A stretch of DNA of 64,000 nucleotides, from NCBI GenBank assembly GCA_015179045.1, contig WHUZ01000036.1, positions 62,001 through 126,000 on the forward strand, given 5' to 3'. Origin of the DNA: Kalaharituber pfeilii (Eukaryota; Ascomycota; Pezizomycetes; Pezizales; Pezizaceae). Of the stretch, positions 21,628-31,377 are shown in pieces. Under the pieces are notes generated by a model. The model had not been told where the DNA came from, searched no databases, and was given only the letters and a program-made list of their open reading frames with translations. The position numbers and the translations under genes are program-made. The number at the start of each line of letters is the position of its first letter. The stretch's first letter is position 1.

Positions 21628-22502
21628 CTTCTATAGCCTCCACGTCGTCCGTCACGGTATCCACCACAATATCCACCTCGGTATCTACCTCGGTATCCAC
21701 GGCCACGATAACCACCTTTTTCATTGTATGAGTCGCTGCGAGAGACCATAGCAGACGATTGTTGAACAGCATCTCCTTCTAAATCCAATTCAAATTCTAG
21801 GAGCATGTTGATAGTGTAGTCAAGAGTGCGTGTATCAGCAGGACGTTCTAAAAGGTATCGCCTGTAGAAATCAAACTTTGAAGGTAACCGCTTTAAGGCG
21901 TGCTTGATGAGTTGATTGTCGGTAATAGTATAGTCGGTTTGTGCAAGCTCGGTTTGATATCCCATTAGACGGCCAAAGTAGTCATTTACAGACTCTGTAT
22001 CTTTCATTTTGTCTTTAAGATATGTATCATGAATGCGCACAGCTTGGGCCTCATTTGATAGGGCACTGTATCGGCGCTCCAGGGTCTCCCATAATGCTGC
22101 AGGATCCTCGATGTCAGAAAGTTGAGACTTAATCCGATTCATCAATGTGCCGTAAATGATTGATGCTGCCTTTGACGTGCGTATTCTATAACGCTTATCC
22201 CTTGCTGCTGCTAATTTTCGGGCTGTTGATGATTTTCGAGCTGTATCATCATCACTCTCTGACGATGATGATGAGGAGGATGATGATGATGATGATGACG
22301 ATTGCGTAGTATCAGTAGTAGGAGATGTTTCCTTACGTAAAACAATATCTAGAAAATTGTGGGCTTTTAGAACCACGGTGATCTCTTTCTTCCATTGTAG
22401 GTAGTTTATTTCCGTGAGCTTTGTTACAATTCCATACTTATCACGATATACGTCGGTAGCGGCTAGTGTGGCAGTTGCAGGTGCAGCGTTGTTGTTTGAC
22501 AT
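21628..22502 (-). pseudogene. Copia 2 Gag
   Basis: Open frame from MSNNNAAPATAT (ATG at 22502) through DVYRDKYGIVTKL, an acidic serine run (residues 70-90, SSSS...ESDDD), the conserved KAASIIYGTL and ALWETLERRYSAL segments, NDYFGRLMGYQTEL, and a C-terminal arginine/glycine stretch (GYRGRGYRGRYRGG). The zinc knuckle CWYCLKRGHK is coded further downstream beyond the 51-bp tail insertion, which ends the frame. Gag was therefore intact until a late event. Confidence 0.8.
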
Positions 22503-22738
22503 TGTGAAAGTTGTAAGCACCGAAATGGTAATGCGAAGGTAGTCTGATTTCGTGTGGGTCGAGCGAAGTTGAGTGATGTTAAGTGATGTGAGAATGCAAT
22601 GTGTGCAGGTGATGTTGATTGTATTGTATTGAGGTGTTTAGTGATGTTACAGTGAGAATGTGACGTTGTGCAGCGATGTAGTTCAGCGTTCTGTATTGAA
22701 GTGTTGAAGCCTTAATCCGGGCTCATAACCTGTAGTTG

Positions 22739-23790
22739 GCTCCTCCTTCTCCCCACACCATCTACAGTCGGGGCCGTCCCCTTCGCCCAACTGCCATCTC
22801 CACGCCCGTAGCCCCTTCCCCCCCAGTAGGCCCGCCAGTCGTCCAGTCATGTGTCCGAGCCTCTCCAATGGTCTGTATGACAGCTTCAACCGGCTCCTTT
22901 CCCCGGCTCTCTCTCTCCTGCCACCTTGTCTCAATCATCGCCATAGCCCACAGGGCGGCAAGCGATTAATGATATAAAAAAAAAAAGAAGAAAAAAAAAA
23001 ACCTTGTCTCAATCCCGCTTCCGTTATCAACTCTGGCTTATACGGCAACGCCGTACCCACTCTGGCTGCCTCGTCCGCTGGCTCATTTCCCGGGATGCCT
23101 TTGTGTCCTTTCACCCATAACACGGCCGTGTCCTGATCGCCTCGGTCTATCCGCCTCTCCCATGCCTCCCGAAGCCGGTTCGTCGCCCCATCGTGTGTCA
23201 AGTTTCCCATCGACGTTGCCACCATCCTGCCAATCGCGTACTTCGAGTCAGTTATGATCAACAGTTCCCCTTCTACTCTGTCCATCGCCTCGCTTATTGC
23301 GATCAATTCCGCATCATTCACCGTGGCATGTTCGCCTAGGTAGATCGACGTCGATTGGCCTCCCCAGTATAATCCAGCCCCTGCTCTATCCCTCCTCACA
23401 CTCCCGTCCGTGTATACGGAAATCCAGCCCTCATCCGTGACGTTGTCTATGTGCCTTGTCCATTCTGTCTGTTCCGCGTCCCGCTGTAGGGTCGGCAGGA
23501 TTGCCAGCGGCAACTTCCTGCCGTGCGTCATCAAGCCCCGAAGATACACCACCTCGTCCTCTACCCTCCTAAGTCTCTCCTCCGGAAACCTCAGTGCCCT
23601 GGCCTCCACTCGAGTTGCCTCCCATCTCACGAATGTATCTATTGACTCCAAGTTGGTCAGCCCCTCCACTACGTCGCATCTGGTGCCCCAGGGGGCGCTC
23701 GTGATCCCTCGTGCCACTGTATACTGCCACTTCTCCAGCTCTCTCATCTTTTTCTCCCTCAAAGCTCCATGGGCATAGAGTGGCCGTAGT
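22739..23790 (-). pseudogene. LINE RNase H / C-terminal fragment
   Basis: Minus-strand frame related to the ORF2 at 45422-48631. It starts around MRELEKWQYTVARGI, then GYRG-free linker, RNase H with VYTDGSVRRDRAGAGLY, NDAELIAISEAMD, ITDSKYAIGR and WVKGHKGIPGNEPADEAARV, then the CRWCGEKEE zinc motif near 22750. A 65-bp tail insertion splits it. No poly(A) lies at its 3' end. Its left edge abuts copia 2 at 22731 and GTAGTTGG flanks it on both sides (22732-22739, 23786-23793), so the junction may come from end-joining rather than normal retrotransposition. Confidence 0.75.
22937..23001 (+). mobile_element. 65-bp micro-insertion of a type A tail
   Basis: ATCGCCATAGCCC-ACA-GGGCGGC, AAGCGATTAATGATAT, then interrupted poly(A). 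Exact 13-bp duplication CCTTGTCTCAATC at 22924-22936 and 23002-23014. Inserted in antisense orientation inside the LINE RNase H fragment. Confidence 0.92.
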
Positions 23791-23799
23791 TGGTAGCAA

Positions 23800-24837
23800 T
23801 TACAGCTCTAACTCACTCAGGGATACTGTCTACGAGATTCAAATCCTCCTCCGGCTTTATCTTCTGCCATTCCTCCTGAATCTATTGACCTACCCCCTCT
23901 GCTGTAGTGGCTCTATCTTGTTGTTTGTTTAGTCTTGTCTTGGTCATTCTCCAGATACTAGTATCATCAATAGGATTGAGATCGAGTGATCAGCCTGGCG
24001 ACTGGGTGCAATAATTCAGGGGTGTATCGAGTATATGAAGCTGAAAATTAACACCAACCTATAGTCATTAAGTCCGGTGATGGCGCCCTGGCATGCCCAC
24101 GTGGCTGTATTTTTTCACGTCTATCTGCCACCAGCCTGAATTTCGCACTAGCAGCCGGTCGGAGCAGCCTGTGTGGTATCTTCCCGTCCCCGCACCATCG
24201 GGTTGCATGCCTTGTTTATATACCAAACTGCCATTTCTGGTAGTTTTCCTATACAATTACTACATACCACTTTCTACGAAAATAAAGGTTTGATGAATCA
24301 CTCCATGACTTCTTCAGAGTTAGCCTAAGTGTACTTCTTGCATCTGTGAATAAGGTAAAATTATGATATTTAAGTGTGCCAGTATGAAGCAACGAGTGTG
24401 AGTCTTGGCATGGGGGACTCACGGGGTTGGCTTGGCATTCTATCTCAGATCGCGTCGCATGAGTGTGAACGGGGATTGTACCATTGAGGAGTAGAGATTC
24501 AATTCGACTCGCTCTGTCATCACTGGGAGTCGCTGCTGATCTGTGTAGTGGTAGCTAATCTAAACAGACTTTTACTCCCTGTGGTAATTTCTACTTTCTC
24601 TTAGCAATTCTTGGTGTCGGTAGATTACTAATTTGGGATATTCGCTCATTTGCCATTTCGAGTATTTAACTACTACTTAGTTTGCCACTTGATTTTAGCT
24701 TCGTTATTTGGTCACGTGCGAGAAAGTAAGCTTCTTGGCCCAAGCTGGTCATGCTGTATGCTACTTCTTGCGATAGCATTTTATTATAGTCGACTATGAT
24801 AGCCGGCCTGACATAACAGGGCGAGAACAGGCACCAT
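23800..24837. other. Unassigned DNA
   Basis: No repeat shared with the rest of the window and no convincing gene. Confidence 0.3.
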
Positions 24838-25643
24838 GAGCTGAATTTGACAGGTATGGCGGGCCTAACCTGCCGGCACGAGATGCTGCAGAATGAGCTA
24901 AACTCGACAGGTTTGGCAGGCCCTATTTGACGACGTGAGATGAGTCAGAATGAGCTGAATTTCACACGTATTGCAGGCCCTATTCAACGGTGTGAGGTGA
25001 ACCAGAACGAGCTGAATTTTCATACGAATTGCAGGCCCGGGCTGTCGGCACGAGATGATGCAGAATGAGCTGAATTTGACACATATAGCTGGCCCGACAC
25101 GACGGTGCAAGATGTGGTAGAATGAGCTGAATTTGACAGGTATGGCCGGCCCGAGCCTACAATCCAAATATGAGATAAGTTTGAGAGGTATGGCATGCCC
25201 AAGGTACGAGATGGGATGAGGTAGAGTGAGCTGAATTTCAGACGTATGGCATGCCTGAACCGAGACACGAGAAGATACCGAATGAGCTGAATTTGATAGA
25301 TGTGGCAGAACGAGCTGAGCTAGAATCAGCTGAATTGGACAGGTATGATAGGGCCCACTCGATTGCAGGAGATGATAAAGAAAAAGCTCAATTTGACAGG
25401 TATTGTAGGCCCAACGTGATGGCGTAGAATGAGCTGAATTTGACAGGTATGGCAGATCTGACCTGCCGGCGTAATATGTGGCAGAACAAGCTGAGGTAGA
25501 ATGAGCTGAATTTGACCTGTAGAGCTAGCCCGAACCGACAGTGCATAATGAGGTGACATTTGACACGTATAGCCGGCCCGACCTAACGGCATGAGATGAG
25601 GTGAACTTGACAGGAATAGAGGGCCCAACCTGCCAGCATATAG

Positions 25644-25905
25644 ATGATGAAATGGCTACCGAAATGGCTATCGAAATGGCTACTGAAATGGCTGCTGAAA
25701 TGGCTGCTGAAATGGCTGCTGAAATGGCTGCCGAAATGGGTACTAAAATGGCTACTGAAATTGCTGCTGAGATTGCTGCTGAAATGGCTACCGAAATGGG
25801 TACTAAAATGGCTACTAAAAGGGATAATGAAATGGCTATGGAAATAACTACCAAAACGACTCTTGAAATGGCTGCCGAAATGGCTGCTAAAATGGCTACT
25901 GAGTG
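25644..25905. repeat. 12-bp tandem repeat (GAAATGGCTRCY)n
   Basis: About 20 units encoding EMAA/EMAT in one frame. Matching blocks sit at 27757-27890, 40093-40270, 40748-40864, 41270-41330 and 41690-41760, always between 57-bp blocks. Confidence 0.9.
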
Positions 25906-26408
25906 CCTCAGGTCAGGCCGGACATACCTGTCGACTTCACCTCATCTCACGCCGGCAGGTCGGATCTGCCATACCTGTCAAATTCAGCTCATTCTACCTC
26001 AGCCCATTCTCCTACATCTTATGCCAGTGGATCGGATCTGCCATACCTATCAAATTGAGCTCATTCCACCTCATCTCACGCACGTCGGGGCTGCCACATC
26101 TATCAAATTCAGCTCATTCTGTATCATCTCGTACCATCAGGTCAGGCCTGCAATTCAAGTGAAATTCAACTCATTCTGACTCATCTCATGCCGTCGAATA
26201 GGGCTTGCCAAACCTGTCAACTTCAGCTCATTCTGCCTGCTCTTGTGCTGTCGGATAGGGCCTACCAAACCTGTCAAGTTCGGCTCATTCTGCATGATCT
26301 CTTACCGTCAGGTCGTGCCTGCCATACTGCCAAATTCAGCTCATTGTGCCTGATCTCGCGCCGTCAGGTCAGGCTGGCTATACATGTCAAATTTAGCTCA
26401 TCGCTCGC

Positions 26409-27654
26409 CGGAACCTCTCCGGACAGGCAGATTCTGCCTGCCGCTCCCGGACCTCATCAGACGATAAACTTTACGCCATGACACTGTGACACAGGTACCA
26501 ACATTATGGGGTAGGTAGATCAAATGTTGGTACTTGTTACCAGCATTTAGTGATGCAAAATAGAGGTTGGGAATAGTCCGTGCGAGAGGTCAGTGACCTG
26601 GTGTGGCAACAGGGTATCTTCTTGTTGAGAGGACAGTTTTGTAGGGAAAACAACAGCGTTTCTCTTGGGGGCCTTGGTAAATAGCAATGTAGCTACAGCC
26701 TTTCAACCAACGCATGCTATTACAGCAACAAATGCTGGTAATGAGTAGTATTACTTACTGTACCAATACACGCTTCCATGTCACAACAAGCTTGGCCCAT
26801 TGTTTGAATTGCAGACACCAATTCTAATCACTTTAATTCATCCTAGATGGCTTTTAAGTACATCAACCGAACCTACAGCGTCAATGTCTCAAGCTGCCGG
26901 ATTGTGATCATTGAATATTGACCCACGCACCAGCTGGATTCTCAACTTCACATATTGTAGTGAGGTAACCTATTTTTTTTTTGTCTCTGCGATAGGATTG
27001 TAGCTTGTATGCGGAACAAAATTATTTAAACAGAGCAATGTCATGCCAATCTTTCTAGCGAAGAATTCAAACCTGTAAAGCAGCGTAGCTCATCCAGCAG
27101 TTTCAAAATTGTCAGGCTTTGCAGGATATCCTGAACCTTTTACTACATACACCTGCACCTCAATTGCACACCCTCAAAATGCTCTGCACTGCAAATGAAT
27201 AAGCTCTTGTGCATCTGGAGTAGTGTACTCCAAATGTAACATCCTATGAGCATGAGACAGCGCAAGACGAAGCCTACCAGCAGTGCCCGGAACTGATGAG
27301 CAAGTAATATGACAGGGTGAGGTACTACAGGAAACCCAAAATTTCATTTTTGTTTCTTCATCTGCTCATTAATTCAGATCTATTTTTCCATTTTTCATTT
27401 TTTTACTTAATTGAGTAATCATGCATTCAAACTAGTAGATCACAGCATGGGCCGACATTTGGTAGCCAGTGGGCACGGTACGCACTTACGTCACTAGTCC
27501 ACTTTAAAACTTGTCTTGCCATATGCCTGTACCAACAACTGATCATACCTACCCCACAATGTTGGTACCTGTGTCATAGTGTCATGGCGTAAAGTTTATC
27601 GTCTGATGAGGTCCGGGAGCGGCAGGCAGAATCTGCCTGTCCGGAGAGGTTCCG
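26409..27654. mobile_element. Mutator-like non-autonomous element with 109-bp TIRs
   Basis: Terminal inverted repeats 26409-26517 and 27546-27654 start CGGAACCTCTCCGGACAGGC and differ at only two or so positions. The flanks are an exact 10-bp duplication CATCGCTCGC (26399-26408, 27655-27664). Long TIRs with 9-11-bp duplications are typical of Mutator-like elements. The inverted duplicate at about 40345-40365 is an empty site with a single CATCGCTCACCG. The 1-kb interior has no transposase frame, so it depends on a helper. Confidence 0.88.
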
Positions 27655-28090
27655 CATCGCTCGCCGTCGGGCCGTACCTCCTCTTCCTGTCAAATCCAGC
27701 TCATTGCGCCTCATCTCGTGCCCTCGGGTCGGAACTGCCACTATGCATCACGTGCCGAAATGGCTACCGAAATGGCTGCAAAAACAGCTACCGACATGGC
27801 CGCTGAAATGGCTATTTCAATGGCTACTGAAATGGCTGCTGAAACCGCTACTGAAATGGCTACTGAAATGGCTACTGCAATGGCTAGGGCCGGCCATGCC
27901 TTTCAAAGTCAGCTGATTCCACCTCATCTTGCACCATCGGGTCGGGCCAGCTATACATGTCAAGTTCAGCTCATGCCGTTAACTCGGGCATGCAATTCGT
28001 GTGAAATTGAGCTCATTCTACCTCACCTCACGCCGTCGGCTCGGATCTGCCATACCTGTCAAATTCAGCTCATTATACGCCATCACGTTG

Positions 28091-28410
28091 GGCCTGCAAT
28101 CAATGAATCCAACAGGGCGTGATCTGCATTGGACTGAAACCGCCTGGGCCGGTCAAGGCCGGTATTCTCAGTGGCCTGGACCGGCCCTCACGGCCTGGCC
28201 TGAACAATCAGGGCAGGCCACGCCCAGAATTTCACGGTCCAGGCCGGTCCTTGCCTCTGTTCTGGCCCACCGACGAACATTTTCCGGTTCGCGAACCGGC
28301 CAGCCGATTCGTGAACCGGCCGGCCCCGGGAAAAACATATGGTGTTTTTCACGGGGCCAGCCCAGCCACGAACACCTGGCCCAGCGGCGAACATGAATGT
28401 ACCTCGATGT
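28091..28410. mobile_element. Remnant of GC-rich hAT-like element
   Basis: Starts CAATGAATCCAACAGG at the same satellite position as the element at 39373-39880 (inverted) and follows it through ATCTGCATTGGACTGAAACC. Later parts have other GC-rich inverted motifs (TTCGCGAACCGGCC). The two copies share the insertion point, so the insertion predates the array duplication. Confidence 0.6.
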
Positions 28411-28439
28411 ACCTATATGTAAAATATATACTCGCTTAT

Positions 28440-28617
28440 TTTTTTTTTTTTTTTTTATATCATTACTCGCATGCCGCCTTGCAGGCTATGGCGAGGGTTT
28501 AGATACATGAATGATAATCAACGGAAAAATAAGTAACAGATAAGGAGATAAAGTGAAAATATGACCGGTTACTCCGCCGCCCAGTCCATCACCTCCGCCA
28601 ACGTTCTCTCCCCCCCC
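28440..28617 (-). mobile_element. 5'-truncated LINE, 178 bp, type A tail
   Basis: Exact 15-bp duplication TATATACTCGCTTAT (28425-28439, 28618-28632). The tail hairpin is GCCT-GCA-AGGC, a compensated C-G to U-A change relative to other copies. The rest resembles the 3' end of the LINE at 44968-45150 (CCGCC.CCAGTCC..CACCTCCGCCA). Confidence 0.92.
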
Positions 28618-28730
28618 TATATACTCGCTTATGATTTAATGTAATAGTGATCTATCATACAGCCAGCTAAGCAATTTCCACAGTCTCCTATCCCCCTATG
28701 CAGTCATCTATGTACAAACAATAGTACTTT

Positions 28731-29105
28731 TTTTTTTTTTTTTTATCATTACTCGCATGCCGCAGTATGGGCTATGGCGAGGTATTTATTAAAGAAAGAA
28801 AATTAACCGTCACTAAATACATGTGGTTCCCGCAATACTCATACATGGTGCGGGTAGGATGTACACACTGGTCAATACAGCCCATTTCCTCCGTCTGTCC
28901 GGCTCGTATTGAGTGGTCCTCAACCATTTCCCACCTAACCTAAGTCTGTCTACGCCCGTCGCTGCCTCCAAGTACACACGACCGAGCTGGTCATTTTTCC
29001 TTCTTCCAGTAGCGAGGTCTTTCGTCTCAGCCACCTTATCCCCATCTTGCCTAGCCTATCATTCCCGGACTCCAACCATTTCCGGACCTTCCCTAAATTT
29101 ACATC
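28731..29105 (-). pseudogene. Truncated gag-only retroposon, type A tail
   Basis: Poly(T), a type A tail with a damaged 3' arm (GCCC-ATA-CTGC), then on the minus strand the C-terminal domain: NLGKVRKWLESGNDRLGKMG, IRWLRRKTSLLEEGKMTSSV, then after a frame change RLRLGGKWLRTTQYEPDRRR and a stop near 28860. Everything upstream of NLGK is missing (5' truncation). Confidence 0.75.
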
Positions 29106-29794
29106 ACTATGTTCACTCTCATTCTCCTGGTTGGTACATTGACCAGCATTGCTTTTATTACAAGAATAAGAACATTTAACCTTTTGACATATGCATGTAC
29201 AACGAAGAGAAGAACAGGTACCTAGACAAGAACATGAAATTTTGTCTTGACAAGTTTTATCATGATGACGTTGCTTAAAGTGGGTACTTGGCACTTGCAG
29301 GGCTCTTATCATCTACTGTTCTGGTAATACAACCACCAAACTTTTCATTCTTGGCATCAACGCAATCCCTGTTACTGCCACAATATAATACCAGAATGGC
29401 GGAGGATTCCGGAAATCTCTACCTATGAAGATAACACTCCAAAATTTCGCTTAGAGTAAGAAGGATACTAGAAGCATATTTAGTAATTTTCTTCTAGTGT
29501 TTCGGTTAACAATAATTAAGTTATGATTACAAATTGGTATTCTTAACTATAGCAGTCTAGAAGCGTAGTGAATTATTAATTAAACTGTCTGTATTATCTT
29601 CTAGTGTGTGGGTAAGAAGTAGCAACTTATCACCGACAGCAACTTATCACCGACAGCAACTTATCACCAACAGCAACTTTCAAGTGGCAACTTGTAGGTG
29701 GCAACTTGTCAGTGGCAATAGGGCTGTGCTAGCACACAGTAACTGGCTTATCAATTAACGCTGGTAGCAGAATGTTTCTCTATACTCAATCACT
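29106..29794. other. Unassigned DNA with a 17-bp tandem repeat
   Basis: Three copies of AGCAACTTATCACCGAC plus decayed relatives at 29629-29720. Nothing else recognised. Confidence 0.5.
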
Positions 29795-29960
29795 GGTAGT
29801 ACGTAGAGGTACCTAGTGGTACTTGTACTAAACCAGTGTTCGTCGGTGGGCTGGCCCATTCGCGAATCAGCCAGCCCACCGACGAATTGGCCGATTCTCG
29901 AATAGGCCTGGCCGGTTCGCGAACCGCAATGTTCGTCGGTAGGCCAGAACACCTCCAGTT
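29795..29960. repeat. GC-rich dispersed repeat
   Basis: Relative of 1395-1560. Contains CAGTGTTCGTCGGTGGGCTG and inverted TTCGCGAA motifs. Probably a decayed hAT-like end. Confidence 0.45.
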
Positions 29961-29997
29961 GGCATGGCCTGGCCTGGCCTGTTGGATGCATTGCCTG

Positions 29998-30136
29998 CAA
30001 TACCTGTCAAATTCAGCTGATTCTACCTCAGCTCGTTCTGCCACATCTATCAAATTCAGCTCATTCCGCACCTTCTCATGCCTCGGCTCAGGCATGCCAT
30101 ACATCTCAAATGCAGCTCACTCTACCTCATCTCATA
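29998..30136 (+). repeat. 57-bp minisatellite, short block
   Basis: Two to three units (ACCTGTCAAATTCAGCTGAT, ATCTATCAAATTCAGCTCAT), the left flank of the retroposon at 30137. Confidence 0.8.
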
Positions 30137-30557
30137 CGACTTCAGGGACAACAACCACCTCAGGACGAGCGTTTGGAAGCGACTCCACAACCACAACGTC
30201 CCCCCCGCTGAAACCCACATAGATCGAAAGCTCTCAGCGAGCTGAGTCTTTTGATCCGATTAATTTTTCCAAATACCCAGAATTACAGATTTCCCCCGAG
30301 GGGAGAAATCTCGAGGTATCTTCAGCTCACCACCGCCGTTGCCAACACATCAACCACGCTAAGTCGGCGCCAAGCACCAATCAGCACACAGAGAAAACAG
30401 CCAACCAAATGCCAAAGGGAAAGAAGACAAAATCGGCGGTCCCCGCCCCCCCGAAAGAGACAGCTCCCGCCCCGCCGCCCCCTCCCCGGTAGTGGAGACA
30501 GCGGAGCATCAAGAGACATGGCAAGAGGCATGGGGAGACGCCCTCATAGACATATGG

Positions 30558-30807
30558 TGTAAGATAGACAGATAGTATCAACTACTGCCTTGCGATGGAC
30601 CGGAGCGGTGAGAACTGGCGGAACGAACGTACGACCAAATGCGAGTGCGAGTGCGAAAAAAAGAGAAGAGAAGAAGGTTGTTGATTGTGTGTGCTAGAGT
30701 ACAGGAAATCTATATATACGATATCGCCTCACGTGCTGCCCTTATCTCCACGTGCCTTCCTTATCCATGCCAAGCTTGCATTAACCCATTCCGTCGTCGT
30801 CACCACA
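30558..30807 (-). repeat. 3' LTR of gypsy derivative
   Basis: TG...CA ends; 250 bp because of the missing 98-bp segment. Directly beside it on the coding strand is the purine tract GGGGAGGGGGTCGGA (30808-30822). Confidence 0.9.
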
Positions 30808-31377
30808 TCCGACCCCCTCCCCATAGAGCGGCCCCATCGCGACCTTGACCTCTCCTTCCTTTCAACCTCAACCTCAACGACCAAAGAAACGACCAAAGAC
30901 AAGGCAAACCACCGCGAAACCTCAGACATCACAGCGATATAGCAGAAAAAGCGTAAAAGAAGAAGCGAAATGGACAAAAACAGCAAAAATCAAGAAAGAG
31001 CAAAAAGAACAGCAAAAAGACCTCGTCGCTACCCCTTTCAATGACGTCAAAATGACCGGATAAAATGATCCTCCCACAACAACCTCCGAAAACACAAGAA
31101 ACTGACAGGAGAATAACAGAAGTGCGAAATGCAAGGAAATAGACCAAATCCGCCCATTTCAACATCATTTTCCACCCCCGCTTGAAAAAAAAGCGGACCC
31201 CTCGCGACAAAGAAAAGAAGCAGATTATCAATCAGGCAAGCAAACGAACAAACGAACTCAAGCGAAACCAAGCGAATGTGCAATGCAAACGAGATTTATA
31301 CCTACAAACTTGCGTATACCTCAACATCTCAACATCACCACGACTTCACGTCTTCACGACCCCCCCCTTCTTGCTCT

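Larger units (their letters stand above)
18171..22731 (-). mobile_element. Ty1/copia retrotransposon 2, decayed
   Basis: One LTR (18171-18442), then on the minus strand RNase H, reverse transcriptase, integrase and Gag remnants in normal copia order, and an internal tRNA-iMet primer site (GGTTATGAGCCCGG, 22716-22730). The 5' LTR is missing: after the TG at 22731 the sequence passes into a LINE fragment. The frame is broken by many stops and deletions, and the integrase core is largely unrecognisable in 21000-21480. Confidence 0.85.
24838..28090 (-). repeat. 57-bp minisatellite array I (inverted copy of 39881-44416)
   Basis: Degenerate tandem units of 57 bp, each with GAGCTGAATTTGACAGGTAT (read plus) or its complement and a GGCC-containing half. 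Orientation changes at the 12-bp repeats near 25644-25905. The order of sub-blocks is the reverse of 39881-44416: 25604-25640 equals 41760-41800 inverted, and 25905-25960 equals 40690-40745 inverted. The array contains the Mutator-like element at 26409-27654. Reading frames across it (for example 25601-26179) arise because 57 and 12 are multiples of three. Confidence 0.85.

Noticed and set aside
25601..26179. 192-residue frame with EMAA repeats
   Set aside because: It is made of 12-bp and 57-bp tandem repeats whose periods are multiples of three. Several frames on both strands are equally open, so it is not evidence for a gene.
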